Positions 1-8,910 are shown, counted from the first letter of the stretch. The stretch: 64,000 nt of DNA from Casimicrobiaceae bacterium (GCA_026646885.1 JAPKHK010000002.1:424381-488380), one strand, 5' to 3'. The notes: a model not told the origin generated them from the letters alone. Made by a program: numbers and translations.

Positions 1-2
1 AT

Positions 3-284
3 TTCGTCGAAGAGGCGCCCGATCGATTGGTGGGAACGGTGGTGGTGCGCAACAAACACACCGCCGCAGTCGAGATTACCCTGCGAACCGGGTCCTTTGA
101 CCTGCGCTATCGCTCGAGCGTCAATCTCAATGCGCGGGAAGAAGAGGCAGTTGATGCCGGTGGGGAATCCACGCCCGCGGGGGCCGCGCGCGCGTCTGCG
201 GGGAAGATCTGGATCATCCACCCGAACTACAACAGCTGGGTGAATAATCTCGTCACCCGGGCACGGGCCGAGTTCGGCGGCTGA
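3..284 (+). CDS. C-terminal fragment of an unidentified protein
   Basis: An open frame enters from the left edge with its first full codon at base 3 and stops at 284, so about 93 C-terminal residues are visible and the true start lies outside the window. The visible part is hydrophilic, with a short alternating beta-like stretch (GTVVVRNKHTAAVEITL) and the ending IIHPNYNSWVNNLVTRARAE. I recognise no family. It ends 18 bases before the ketoacyl synthase on the same strand and could share its transcript. The TTG at 27 is in frame, but the coding frame runs on upstream of it without a stop. Confidence 0.5.
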   Translation, partial: FVEEAPDRLVGTVVVRNKHTAAVEITLRTGSFDLRYRSSVNLNAREEEAVDAGGESTPAGAARASAGKIWIIHPNYNSWVNNLVTRARAEFGG

Positions 285-302
285 GCCGATCAGAGCCTTA
301 GC

Positions 303-1529
303 GTGCCGCATGGTTCCAGCCCATGCCGCGTGGTGATCACCGGCATGGGAATCGTCTCTTCCCTGGGGGATGACCTGGGCGAGGTGCTCCAGTCGCTGCG
401 CGCGGGGCGCAGTGGCATTCGCGCGGAGCCTTCCTTTCTTGATGTCGGGATGGCATGCGGCGTCGCCGGTAGGCCGCGCCTCGACCCGCGCAGCGTGGGC
501 GACCGCAAGCTGCGCCGGTACTTTACCGACGCTTCACTCTACGCTTGGGTGGCGCTGCACGAGGCATTGGCGCAAGCGCGCTTGCCCAACCTGGCGAACC
601 CGCGGATCGGGCTCGTCGCGGGGTCGGGTTCAGGCAGCCTCGCCTCGGCGCAGGAAGCGTACATTCAAGCGCGAGAGCGCGGGATCGCGCGCATCTCTCC
701 TTACGCCGTGCCCCGGATCATGGGGAGCAGCGTGTCGGCGTGCCTTGCCACCGCTTTGGGGGTGCGCGGCGTGGCCTATAGCCTTAGCTCGGCCTGCGCG
801 ACTTCTGCGCATAGCATCGGCCATGCCATGGAGTTGATTCAGCTGGGCAAGCAGGACGTGGTCATTGCCGGCGGAGCCGAGGAGCTTCACGCTTCGCTTG
901 CCATGCTCTTCGACGCCATGGGCGTGCTGGCCACGGATGCCAATGACCAGCCGGAACGCGCCTGCCGGCCGTTCGACGCGACGCGGGCCGGTTTTGCCTT
1001 GGCCGGCGGCGCTGGCATGCTGGTGCTGGAATCGCTGGAACACGCCCGAACCCGCGGCGCGGAAATTCTCGCGGAGCTGTCTGGCTACGGCGCATCGAGC
1101 GACGGCGTGGACATGGTGCACCCGGACGCGGCCGGTGCCGTGCGGGCCATGCGCCTCGCGTGGCATGGCACTCCAGGCGTCATCGATTATGTCAATGCGC
1201 ATGCCACTGGAACATCTCGCGGTGATCTGAGCGAAGCGCGAGCCATCGCCGAGTTCTTTGGTGAGCAGTTGCCGCGAGTGTCCGCTACCAAAGGACTGGC
1301 GGGCCATTCCATCGGGGCGGTGGGCGCGCAGGAACTCATTTACACCTTGCTGATGCTGCGCGAGGGCTTTGTCGCGGCGAGCACCAATCTCGAGCGTTTG
1401 GATGAGGAAATGCCGGCCTTGCCCTTCGTTCGCCAAACGCAAACGGTGGCGATTCGGCGCGCCATGAGCCTCAGTCTCGGGTTTGGAGGTACCAACGCGG
1501 CGCTGGTCGTCGAACGCTTCGACGCGTGA
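303..1529 (+). CDS. Beta-ketoacyl-ACP synthase (FabB/FabF-like)
   Basis: A condensing enzyme of the thiolase fold, expected to extend acyl-ACP with malonyl-ACP in fatty acid or related lipid synthesis in the cytoplasm. The 408-residue protein has the family's usual length. The active-site Cys165 lies in SSACATSAHS. The two histidines are His300 in NAHATGT and His335 in GHSIGAVGA, with the conserved Lys330 just before the latter, so the Cys-His-His triad is complete. The start is GTG at 303, because the ATG at 310 is out of frame. The N-terminus VVITGMGIVSSLGD is typical. No acyl carrier protein or other fab gene adjoins it, so housekeeping FabB/FabF versus a specialised KAS cannot be settled. 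Confidence 0.85.
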   Translation: MPHGSSPCRVVITGMGIVSSLGDDLGEVLQSLRAGRSGIRAEPSFLDVGMACGVAGRPRLDPRSVGDRKLRRYFTDASLYAWVALHEALAQARLPNLANPRIGLVAGSGSGSLASAQEAYIQARERGIARISPYAVPRIMGSSVSACLATALGVRGVAYSLSSACATSAHSIGHAMELIQLGKQDVVIAGGAEELHASLAMLFDAMGVLATDANDQPERACRPFDATRAGFALAGGAGMLVLESLEHARTRGAEILAELSGYGASSDGVDMVHPDAAGAVRAMRLAWHGTPGVIDYVNAHATGTSRGDLSEARAIAEFFGEQLPRVSATKGLAGHSIGAVGAQELIYTLLMLREGFVAASTNLERLDEEMPALPFVRQTQTVAIRRAMSLSLGFGGTNAALVVERFDA

Positions 1530-1539
1530 GGTCTAGGGC

Positions 1540-2985
1540 TTACCGTGGCGGGCGCGCTTTGGCGGGGCTCAGACCGCGCGCCACGACCCATTCGACCAGT
1601 GCATCGAGCGCGGCCTGCGCCGCGGCGGCCTGGGGATGGTTTACGATGGCAACGAAGACGTGGCGGCGCCCTCGCGCATCGAGCAGATAACCGGCAAGGG
1701 CACGCACATCATCGAGCGATCCCGTCTTCAAGTGTGCCATGCCCGCCGCATTGCGACCCCGCAAGCGGTGCTGCAAGGTGCCGTCAGTCGCGGAGACCGG
1801 CAGAGAGGCCACGAACTCCGGCATCACCGGACTGGCGTAAGCGATCCTCAGGACTTGGGCGAGATGGGCCGCGCTGATCCGATCGGTGCGGGCCAAGCCG
1901 GCGCCGTTTTCGATGGAGAATTCGGGGAATCGGAGGTTCTTCTGCGTGAGCCAGTTTCGCAAGCGCGCCCTCGCCGCGGGAATCGTGGCCACGGCGCCCG
2001 CTTGCGGCGCGGCCAGTGTGAGAAAGAGCTGGCGCGCCATCACATTGTTGGAGCGCTTATTGATGTCGCGGATGACTTCGGCGAGGGGCGGAGACTCGAT
2101 CTGCGCCAGGAGTCGCGCCTCGGGAGGTACCGGCGCTTCGCGCCACACGCCAGACAGGCTGCCGCCCTGCTGTTCCCAGGCTTCGCGAAAACCCCAGTAG
2201 AGTAGCGGCGCGTGGTCGAAGAGACTCACCCACCAGCTCTTCTCGTCGCACGCGGAAGGATAGGCTCCTTCGAAGCGCGCAACGGCCCGGTCGGGCTGGA
2301 CGTCGAAATGCGCTCGCAGCGAAGATTTCCAGTCGTTGCACGGACCGGCGCTCGGTTGGAGCCCTTGCTCGATCTCCAGTCCGCCCGGATGCGGCTCGGC
2401 GCGAACCCGAACGGTTTGGGTGGTCGTATCCGGGGAAAAGATGAAGCGGACAGTCTTGAAATTGTAGAGCAGCGCGTCGGGGCCGACGTTGTAGGCCTTT
2501 AGAGGTTCATTGTCGAAGGCCGACGGATCGTGCACGGGCGGCGCGAAGCGGCTGCGATCGAAGACCAGGTCGCCAGCGACGTGGCGTAGGCCCAGCGCGC
2601 GCAGCTCGCGCGTGAACGCGAATAGAGTCTCGTAAGTGATCTTCGGGTCGCCGCTGCCCTGCAAGTAAAGATCACCGTGCAAAGTACCGTCGCGCAATTC
2701 GCCCGTATGGAGTGCCGGTGTCTTCCAAACAAATGTGGGTCCCAGCAGCTCCAAAGCCGCGTAGGTGGTGAGGAGCTTCATGGTCGAGGCCGGGTTCATC
2801 GGCTTCTTCGTTTGGTGCTGTACTAGCGGTCGCGCCGCGCCGATTTCGCGCACTTCGACTGCCACCGCCGTTGCGGGTACGCCCGCCTTGTGCAACTCGC
2901 GCAGCATGGGCCAGGGAAGGTTGGCCTGCGCCAAAGAAGGCGCAAGCGCCGCCGCAACCATCACCGAAGCCGCGAGCGCTCGCAT
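1540..2985 (-). CDS. dacB: D-alanyl-D-alanine carboxypeptidase/endopeptidase (PBP4 family)
   Basis: A periplasmic class C penicillin-binding protein that trims or cleaves peptidoglycan peptide cross-links. The 481-residue protein begins with a signal peptide (MRALAASVMVAAALAPSLAQA). The catalytic SxxK is Ser67-Thr-Met-Lys70. An SNN triad lies in KRSNNVMARQL, and a KTG box in LKTGSLDDVRALAGY. The open frame extends upstream to 3126, but the ATG at 2985 is chosen because it gives the signal peptide and overlaps the bioA stop by one base (TGATG), implying translational coupling. It is the last gene of the patatin-bioA-dacB operon. Confidence 0.9.
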   Translation of the reverse strand: MRALAASVMVAAALAPSLAQANLPWPMLRELHKAGVPATAVAVEVREIGAARPLVQHQTKKPMNPASTMKLLTTYAALELLGPTFVWKTPALHTGELRDGTLHGDLYLQGSGDPKITYETLFAFTRELRALGLRHVAGDLVFDRSRFAPPVHDPSAFDNEPLKAYNVGPDALLYNFKTVRFIFSPDTTTQTVRVRAEPHPGGLEIEQGLQPSAGPCNDWKSSLRAHFDVQPDRAVARFEGAYPSACDEKSWWVSLFDHAPLLYWGFREAWEQQGGSLSGVWREAPVPPEARLLAQIESPPLAEVIRDINKRSNNVMARQLFLTLAAPQAGAVATIPAARARLRNWLTQKNLRFPEFSIENGAGLARTDRISAAHLAQVLRIAYASPVMPEFVASLPVSATDGTLQHRLRGRNAAGMAHLKTGSLDDVRALAGYLLDARGRRHVFVAIVNHPQAAAAQAALDALVEWVVARGLSPAKARPPR

Positions 2986-4304
2986 CAAGCGCGCTCCACC
3001 ACGCGCTGCGTGCGTTCGGCGAGGAAATCCATCGCGGCGTCGTCCATGTGATAAGGCGGCATGAGGTAGACCGTATTGCCAATGGGCCGCAACAACAAAC
3101 CCTCCTTCAGACCCTCGGCAAAGCACCAGCGCGAGAAATCGGGTCGTTCGGTGATGACCTCAAAGGCCCAGATCATGCCGAGCCTTCGGTAGTTCCGCAC
3201 TTTGGCGTGTCTGGCGAGAGGGAGCAAGAGCGAAGACAGCTGCGCCGCGCGCTGGCGATTGCCGGCAATGACCTGGTCTTCGTCGAAAATGTCGAGCACT
3301 GTCAGCGCGGCGCGACAGGCCAGCGCGTTGCCAGTGTAAGAATGCGAGTGCAAAAAGCCGCGCGCGGGGGCATCGTCATAGAAAGCCTCGAATACGGCGT
3401 TGGTGGTCATTACGCAGGAGAGCGGCAAAAAGCCCCCGGTGATGCCCTTCGACAGACAGAGAAAGTCCGGGCGGATGCCCGCTTGCTCACAGGCGAAGAG
3501 CGTACCGGTGCGCCCAAAGCCGGTCATGATTTCATCGGCGACGAGCAGCACGCCAAAGCGATCGCACAGCCGGCGCGCCGCGCGCAGGTAGTCGGCGTGG
3601 TAGATGGCCATGCCTGCTGCACCTTGCACCAGCGGTTCGAGAATCAGCGCCGCGGTGCGTTCATGCTCTCGCAGGAGGCAAGCTTCCAGGCCGGCGGCGG
3701 CTTCCCCGGCCGCGGCTTCGAGTGTGCTGCCGGGGGCAAAACCGCGCGGGTCGGGGGAGGGGACGGTCTGATGCTGCCGCAAGAGGGGCGCGTAGGCGTC
3801 GCGAAACAGACCGACATGGGTCACGGCCAGCGCCCCCAGCGTTTCACCGTGGTAGGAATTGGCGAGACTCAAAAAGCGCGTCTTTTCCGGCTTGCCGTGG
3901 TTGTGCCAAAAATGGAAGGCCATTTTGAGCGCGATCTCGGTGGCCGAGGCGCCGTCGGAGGCATAGAAGCAATGCCCCAATCCGCGCGGCGCCGCGGCGG
4001 CGAGGCGCTCCGAGAGCTCGACCACCGCTGGGTGAGTGAAGCCCGCGAGCAGCACGTGTTCCAGGGTGCCCAACTGCTTGCCGATGGCCGCGGCAATGCG
4101 CGGCTCGGCATGGCCAAAGAGATTCACCCACCAGGAGCTGACCGCGTCGAAATAGCGCTTGCCGGCGGCGTCGAAGAGCCAAACCCCTTCGCCTCGCACG
4201 ATCGGTACGAGGGGCAGGGCTTCGTGCGCTTTCATCTGCGTGCAGGGGTGCCAGACCGCGGCGCGGCTGCGCGTGAGCAGGTCGGCATTGGTATCGGCAA
4301 TCAT
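2985..4304 (-). CDS. bioA: Adenosylmethionine-8-amino-7-oxononanoate aminotransferase
   Basis: A PLP-dependent class III aminotransferase that makes 7,8-diaminopelargonate from KAPA with S-adenosylmethionine as amino donor, in biotin synthesis. The protein has 439 residues. WHPCTQM near residue 18 is the BioA signature. Asp257 (VADEIMTGFGRTG) should contact the PLP ring nitrogen, and Lys286 (LSKGITGG) is the Schiff-base lysine. The frame is open to 4574, but that extension lies inside the patatin gene. The ATG at 4304 sits 4 bases after the patatin stop and gives the normal N-terminus. The other bio genes are not in the window. Confidence 0.93.
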   Translation of the reverse strand: MIADTNADLLTRSRAAVWHPCTQMKAHEALPLVPIVRGEGVWLFDAAGKRYFDAVSSWWVNLFGHAEPRIAAAIGKQLGTLEHVLLAGFTHPAVVELSERLAAAAPRGLGHCFYASDGASATEIALKMAFHFWHNHGKPEKTRFLSLANSYHGETLGALAVTHVGLFRDAYAPLLRQHQTVPSPDPRGFAPGSTLEAAAGEAAAGLEACLLREHERTAALILEPLVQGAAGMAIYHADYLRAARRLCDRFGVLLVADEIMTGFGRTGTLFACEQAGIRPDFLCLSKGITGGFLPLSCVMTTNAVFEAFYDDAPARGFLHSHSYTGNALACRAALTVLDIFDEDQVIAGNRQRAAQLSSLLLPLARHAKVRNYRRLGMIWAFEVITERPDFSRWCFAEGLKEGLLLRPIGNTVYLMPPYHMDDAAMDFLAERTQRVVERA

Positions 4305-4308
4305 GCGC

Positions 4309-6501
4309 TTACGGTCTTCCGAGAAATAGATAGACTGCCGAAGCGCCGCCGCTACCACGCCCGTAGGCCAGGTAGAAAGGGCCCATGGGAGTGTCCGCGC
4401 CGACAAAAAGCGAAGCGGCCGTTCGGAGTTGGCGCCTCTCATGGCGTGTAGCCCAGACGTTGCCTGCTTCCAGCGATCCTCCCAGATAGACCGCCCTGCC
4501 AAATGCGGGGAGCTGGCCCACTTGGCGGTAGGCGGCGGCGCGAACCAGGAAGACGTAATTGCCGCGGAATTCATCGTTGCGAAACCCGGAGAGCTGCTGG
4601 AATCCGCCCAGGGAAAAGCCTATGCCGCCGGTTTTGTCGTCGGCGCCGTAGCCGCCGGCCAGCAGCGCCAGGTTCACGGTATTGACGCCAACGGTGAAGG
4701 CCTTCTGGGCCTCGATCTGGGCTTGCAAGTAGCTCGCGTCGCTGCCCAGTGTCTTGGTTGCTGCCAGGATGGAGAGTTTCACCCGCGAGCCGTCGCGTGG
4801 GAAACTGACGCTGTCGAGCTGATCGTAGACGATGGCGGCGGTGTATCCGGCCTCGCGGGCACTGTAGGTGACGGGGAAGATGCTTACACTGGGCTCGGCG
4901 GAAATGTGCGCCAGAGTCAACCCGAGGCGCCCTTCGCCCCACTTGCCGATCGGCGCGCCCAGGTCCAAGCCGAAGCGGCTGGTGGCCAGGTCGAACTGGG
5001 CGACGCGTTCTCCAGCGGCGAAGACATCGAGCAGTCGCCGCTCATGCTCGAAGTGGGCGTCGGCATAAAGCCAGTTCGCGGCCGAGAGTGGCTGGTAAAA
5101 CTCGCTGCGCAGGCGCCGCGTGCGGCCGATCTGCACTTCATTGCGCCATTCGGCGCCGAGCCGATTGACCCAGGTGCGCACATGCCCCAAGCGCAGATTG
5201 AAACTGCCGTCGCCCCGAAAATCCGTAGAAGCGGTGAGGCTGAAGCGCAGGTAGTTCGGACCCCAAGACTTCTCCGTCGCCTCGATCAATACTCCCTTGC
5301 GGTCGCGCTCGGTAACGAGGGAGTAATCCAGGCGCTCGAAGTCGCCGCGGCCTTGCAAACGTGCCAGATCGGCGTGCAAGGTGGCACGATCGAAGGCTTG
5401 GCCAGGGCGCGTGTCCATGGTTGCGGCTAGCACCTCGGGGTCGGCGAATTCCAGCGGGCGAAAGTCAACGAAATCGATTCGCTCCGGGTCGACTGGCGCC
5501 GCGGGGGGCGTGGCAATGCGCTGCGGCCCCGTGGCCGCAAACTCGACCAGACGCTGGCGTGCGGCCTGGACTGCGGCGTAGCCGGCAGCAATGGCCGCCG
5601 CGCCGCGAGTGAAGTCAGTGGCACCTATGTCTCCGAGTTCAGGCGAAATCAAGAGGTCGCGCGCCGCGTCGAGGCGCGTCAACTGCTCGCGGACATTCTG
5701 CTCGGTGAGGATGTTGATCATCTGCCGGGTTACGCCGACGAAGGAGCCCAGTTCCTCGCGCGGCGCCAAAGGCGTGCCGATGTTGACGGCGATCACCCGT
5801 GTCGCGCCGAGTTCGTGCGCGAGGTCAACCGGCAGGTTCTTCACTAGGCCGCCGTCGCCGTAGAGTCGCCCTTTCACCTCGGTGGGCGCAAAGGCTCCCG
5901 GCACCGACATGCTGGCGCGCATGGCCGTGCGCAGTGGGCCGCGCTCGAAGACCTTGATCGCGCCGCTTTCGAGGTCGGTGGCCACGGCGCGGAAGGGTAT
6001 AGGCAGCCGGTCGAAGGCAAGATCCTCCGGCAGTTGGGCGGTGAGAGCCTTGAGTTCGAGTTCCAGGTGGCTGGTGGCGAAAGCGCCGCGGGGCAAACCG
6101 AACTTCCAGTCGCGCAGGCCGATCTCGAAGGGCAAGGGAAAGCGGAAATCTTCCTCCTTGCGGCGCAAGCTCAATTCCTGGCGCGGCGGCCGCTCGGAAA
6201 ACATCGCTTCCCAGTCGAGACCGAGGACCAGTCTTTCTAGATCGGCGGCGGACTTTCCACTGGCGTAGAGTCCGCCGACGATGGCGCCCATGCTGGTGCC
6301 GGTGATGCAGTCGATCTGCACGCCATGCTCCTCCAGCGCTTTGAGCACCCCGACATGGGCGAAACCTCGAGCGCCGCCGCCCGAAAGCACGAGACAAGTG
6401 CGCGGTGCGTCGGCACGGAGCGGCGGGGCGGCGAGCAGGCTCCCGGCGAGGGTGAGGGCGAAGCCGGCAGTTCGCAACTGGGCTGAAGATAGAAAGGACA
6501 T
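4309..6501 (-). CDS. Patatin-like phospholipase with C-terminal outer-membrane barrel (PlpD/type Vd-like)
   Basis: A 730-residue protein close in size and layout to PlpD of Pseudomonas. A signal peptide (about residues 1-31) precedes a patatin domain with oxyanion loop SGGGARGFAHVG, nucleophile Ser70 in GTSMGAIVG and Asp216 in YGDGGLVKNLP, so the Ser-Asp dyad is intact. A POTRA-like region follows (about 340-410). The last roughly 320 residues have the alternating pattern of a BamA/Omp85-type beta-barrel. By family, the lipase is either exported through its own barrel or displayed on the surface. It is the first gene of the operon with bioA and dacB, an unexpected pairing. Substrate is unknown. 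Confidence 0.87.
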   Translation of the reverse strand: MSFLSSAQLRTAGFALTLAGSLLAAPPLRADAPRTCLVLSGGGARGFAHVGVLKALEEHGVQIDCITGTSMGAIVGGLYASGKSAADLERLVLGLDWEAMFSERPPRQELSLRRKEEDFRFPLPFEIGLRDWKFGLPRGAFATSHLELELKALTAQLPEDLAFDRLPIPFRAVATDLESGAIKVFERGPLRTAMRASMSVPGAFAPTEVKGRLYGDGGLVKNLPVDLAHELGATRVIAVNIGTPLAPREELGSFVGVTRQMINILTEQNVREQLTRLDAARDLLISPELGDIGATDFTRGAAAIAAGYAAVQAARQRLVEFAATGPQRIATPPAAPVDPERIDFVDFRPLEFADPEVLAATMDTRPGQAFDRATLHADLARLQGRGDFERLDYSLVTERDRKGVLIEATEKSWGPNYLRFSLTASTDFRGDGSFNLRLGHVRTWVNRLGAEWRNEVQIGRTRRLRSEFYQPLSAANWLYADAHFEHERRLLDVFAAGERVAQFDLATSRFGLDLGAPIGKWGEGRLGLTLAHISAEPSVSIFPVTYSAREAGYTAAIVYDQLDSVSFPRDGSRVKLSILAATKTLGSDASYLQAQIEAQKAFTVGVNTVNLALLAGGYGADDKTGGIGFSLGGFQQLSGFRNDEFRGNYVFLVRAAAYRQVGQLPAFGRAVYLGGSLEAGNVWATRHERRQLRTAASLFVGADTPMGPFYLAYGRGSGGASAVYLFLGRP

Positions 6502-6537
6502 GGCCGGATCTCGGAGAGCGCGCGGGAAGGCGTGCGC

Positions 6538-6543
6538 ATTATA
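6538..6543 (-). promoter_or_regulatory. Candidate -10 element for the patatin operon
   Basis: On the minus strand these bases read TATAAT, a perfect -10 hexamer, about 36 bases upstream of the patatin ATG. No good -35 box lies 16-18 bases further upstream (the equivalent hexamer reads GGCCGA), so this is a weak call based on one element and its position. Confidence 0.3.
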
Positions 6544-6637
6544 CGTTGGCGGCTAGCCGGTCGGCCGGAGCGCCGGAGCGAAACGGCCGTGGGTCCCGCG
6601 CCGCGCGGCGCCAGCAGTGCTGCCGGCGCTTGACCCA

Positions 6638-6655
6638 TAGTTCTAATTAGGACTA
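6638..6655. promoter_or_regulatory. Probable MarR-family operator (18-bp near-palindrome)
   Basis: TAGTTCTAATTAGGACTA matches its own reverse complement at 16 of 18 positions and is AT-rich in otherwise GC-rich DNA. It lies 12 bases before the MarR gene start, and ATAGTTCT recurs at 6655-6662, 18 bases after its first copy at 6637. Size, symmetry and position fit an autoregulatory MarR-dimer site controlling the MarR-cytochrome b561-YceI operon. Confidence 0.6.
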
Positions 6656-6666
6656 TAGTTCTCCCG

Positions 6667-7149
6667 ATGAGTAAACTGCCGAAGTCTAGCCTGCGAACGC
6701 CGCGAGAGGCCTTCTTGCCAGTCTTGCGTGAGCTTGCGCGATGCTACCAAGCCTTCGAGCGCCATTCCTCGCGGCACATTCGCAGCCTCGGGCTGACGCC
6801 TTCGCAATTCGACATCATCGCCACTCTGGGAAACACGCCGGGCATGAGCTGCCGCGAATTGGGCGAGCGTACGCTCATTACCAAAGGCACGCTCACCGGC
6901 GTGATCGATCGCCTCGAGGGTCGCGGGCTCCTGCGCCGGCACGGCTGTGCGCACGACCGTCGTAGCTTCACGGTCGCCTTGACCGCGGCGGGCGAGCGCG
7001 AGTTCGCGCGCGTCTTTCCGGAACATCTGGCGTTTCTGCGGCCGACTTTCGCGGCGCTCTCCGGCGATGAATTGGCGCGCCTGCAGACGCAGCTCGTCCG
7101 CTTGCGCGAATGCTTCGAGAGTGCGGAAGACGCGATGGTGGAAGGATGA
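6667..7149 (+). CDS. MarR-family transcriptional regulator
   Basis: A 160-residue winged-helix regulator. The recognition region reads GMSCRELGERTLITKGTLTG and the wing includes RRHGCAHDRRSFTVALT, the usual MarR pattern with D-x-R-x-x in the wing. Members bind palindromes as dimers and usually repress themselves and neighbouring genes until a ligand or oxidant releases them. A near-palindrome lies immediately upstream. The stop overlaps the cytochrome b561 start by 4 bases (ATGA), so this is the first gene of a four-gene operon. The ligand is unknown; electron-transfer and YceI genes downstream hint at redox, lipid or isoprenoid stress. Confidence 0.88.
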   Translation: MSKLPKSSLRTPREAFLPVLRELARCYQAFERHSSRHIRSLGLTPSQFDIIATLGNTPGMSCRELGERTLITKGTLTGVIDRLEGRGLLRRHGCAHDRRSFTVALTAAGEREFARVFPEHLAFLRPTFAALSGDELARLQTQLVRLRECFESAEDAMVEG

Positions 7150-7700
7150 TGATAGCGCATCGGCACTCAACCTATTCTTGGCCGGCGCTGTCTCTGCATT
7201 GGCTCAGCGCCTTGCTGATCATCGGCGGCTTCGCGCTGGGCCTTTCCATGGTCGATTTGCCCTTCAGTCCGCAGCGCATCAAGTACTACTCGTGGCACAA
7301 GTGGATCGGCATCACCGTGTGGCTCCTTGCCGTTCTTCGCCTGCTATGGCGCATCATGGTGCCGCCGCCGCCCTTGTTGGCGATGCCGGCCTGGCAGCGG
7401 CGTGCTGCCGCGGTCACCCATCATGCGCTCTACGCGCTGATGCTGGTCATTCCGATCAGCGGCTGGCTATATAGCTCCGCCGCTGGTGTTTCAGTGGTTT
7501 ATCTCGGGCTCGTGCCCCTGCCCGATCTCGTCGCGGCGAGCAAGCCGCTGGCGGCGAACCTCAAGCTCTTGCACAAGGCGCTCAATGTGCTGTTGCTGCT
7601 GCTGGTGGTTGTGCACGCCGCGGCGGCGCTGAAACATCATCTGCTCGACCGCGATGCGACGCTAGCCCGCATGCTGCCTTTTCTAAGGAGATCTCCGTGA
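7146..7700 (+). CDS. Cytochrome b561 family membrane protein
   Basis: A four-helix, di-haem b561/CybB-type protein of the inner membrane that passes electrons between quinol and partners such as superoxide. The 184-residue protein has hydrophobic segments near residues 16-35, 48-68, 88-108 and 145-170. Candidate haem-ligand histidines are in SLHWLSA, SWHKWIG, THHALYA and VVHAAAALKHH. The ATG at 7146 overlaps the MarR stop; an upstream in-frame start at 7110 would lie inside marR and is rejected. Its stop overlaps the next gene by 4 bases (GTGA). Cytochrome b561 next to YceI proteins is a recurrent bacterial arrangement. Confidence 0.85.
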   Translation: MMIAHRHSTYSWPALSLHWLSALLIIGGFALGLSMVDLPFSPQRIKYYSWHKWIGITVWLLAVLRLLWRIMVPPPPLLAMPAWQRRAAAVTHHALYALMLVIPISGWLYSSAAGVSVVYLGLVPLPDLVAASKPLAANLKLLHKALNVLLLLLVVVHAAAALKHHLLDRDATLARMLPFLRRSP

Positions 7701-8266
7701 TCCTTCCCTTGCTCCCTCTTTCGGCCGGCGTGCTGCTCGCGGCCACCCTGCCCGCTTGGGGGCAGCAGCAACTCGTCGCGGAGAAAAGCGAAATCCGTTT
7801 TGTGGCCAGGCAAATGAATGTACCCACGGAAGGCCGCTTTCGCAAGTTCAGCGCCGAAATTCAGTTCGACCCGGCGCGCCCCGAAGCGGCTCGCGCGGCC
7901 ATCGAAGTCGACATCGCGAGCATCGACCTGGGCAGCGACGAGGGCGACATCGAGGTCAAGCGCAAGCCCTGGTTTCATATCGAGGCATTTCCGAAGGCGA
8001 TCTTCAGCGGCGCGGGCGCGAAGGCCCTGGGCGGGGGCAAGTACGAGATGCCCGGAAAGCTCTCGATCAAAGGCCTTGCCCGTGAGCTGACGCTTGCCTT
8101 CACGGTGCGCCAGGATGCCGGACAGTTGGTCGCTGAAGGCACTTACCCGCTCCGCCGCCTCGACTTCAAGATCGGCGAAGGCGCATGGGCCGACACCGAA
8201 ACCGTGGCCAACGAGGTGTTGGTTCGCTATCGCGTGGTTCTCACCGGCACGCCCGCCAAGCGCTGA
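7697..8266 (+). CDS. YceI-family periplasmic lipid-binding protein, copy 1
   Basis: A secreted beta-barrel protein of the YceI family, which binds long isoprenoid or amide-type lipids. The 189-residue precursor starts with a signal peptide ending near LPAWGQQQ. The YceI core is visible as KSEIRFVARQMNVPTEGRF, then DIEVKRKPWFHIEAFPKAIF and GKLSIKGLARELTLAFTV. The GTG at 7697 overlaps the preceding stop and has a good ribosome-binding site (AAGGAG, 7685-7690). It diverges considerably from the second copy downstream, so the pair is an old duplication or separate acquisition. Confidence 0.85.
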   Translation: MILPLLPLSAGVLLAATLPAWGQQQLVAEKSEIRFVARQMNVPTEGRFRKFSAEIQFDPARPEAARAAIEVDIASIDLGSDEGDIEVKRKPWFHIEAFPKAIFSGAGAKALGGGKYEMPGKLSIKGLARELTLAFTVRQDAGQLVAEGTYPLRRLDFKIGEGAWADTETVANEVLVRYRVVLTGTPAKR

Positions 8267-8318
8267 GCCGCGCGGGCATGTTCTCATCCAGCGTTGCAAC
8301 TGCAAAGGAGATCATCAC

Positions 8319-8885
8319 ATGAACAAAACCCTGCTGTCCGCTCTCTTGGCCAGTGCCATGGCAATGCCGGCCTACGCCGCAGAGACGTTTAGCACCGACC
8401 CGTCGCACACCTACCCGGCTTTCGAGGTGTCGCACTTGGGTTTCTCGTTAGCAAGAGGGCGGTTTGACAAGACCACCGCCAAGGTGAGCCTGGACCGCGC
8501 CGCCAAGACCGGCTCGGTCGAGGTGAGCATCGATGCCGCGTCGATCAGCACCGGCTGGGCCAAGCGCGACGATCACCTGCGCGGTGAGGATTTCTTCAAC
8601 GTCGCCAAGTTCCCCACCCTGAACTACAAGTCGACGGCCTTTAAGTTCGAGGGTGACCGTTTGGCAAGCGTGGAAGGCGAGCTGACTTTGCTGGGTGTCA
8701 GCAAGCCGGTTACCTTGGCGGTCACCGGTTTTCGTTGCGGCACGCATCCGATGAACAAGAAGGAGCTGTGTGGCGCTGATGCCGCGGCGACGATCAAGCG
8801 CTCCGATTTCGGCATGAAATACGGCCTGCCGGCAATCGGCGATGAAGTGCGTATCGCCATCGGCATCGAGGCATTCAAGAACTGA
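8319..8885 (+). CDS. YceI-family periplasmic lipid-binding protein, copy 2
   Basis: A second YceI protein of 188 residues with signal peptide MNKTLLSALLASAMAMPAYA. The family signature is clear: DPSHTYPAFEVSHLGFS, then HLRGEDFFNVAKFPTLNYKS and SDFGMKYGLPAIGDEV. The ATG at 8319 has an AAAGGAG ribosome-binding site at 8304-8310; the longer open frame from 8094 overlaps copy 1 and is not used. Two cysteines (CGTH and ELCGA) could form a disulfide. It lies 52 bases after copy 1 and is probably cotranscribed with it. Confidence 0.88.
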   Translation: MNKTLLSALLASAMAMPAYAAETFSTDPSHTYPAFEVSHLGFSLARGRFDKTTAKVSLDRAAKTGSVEVSIDAASISTGWAKRDDHLRGEDFFNVAKFPTLNYKSTAFKFEGDRLASVEGELTLLGVSKPVTLAVTGFRCGTHPMNKKELCGADAAATIKRSDFGMKYGLPAIGDEVRIAIGIEAFKN

Positions 8886-8910
8886 GGGCGTGAGCGATCC
8901 AGCATTGGCA

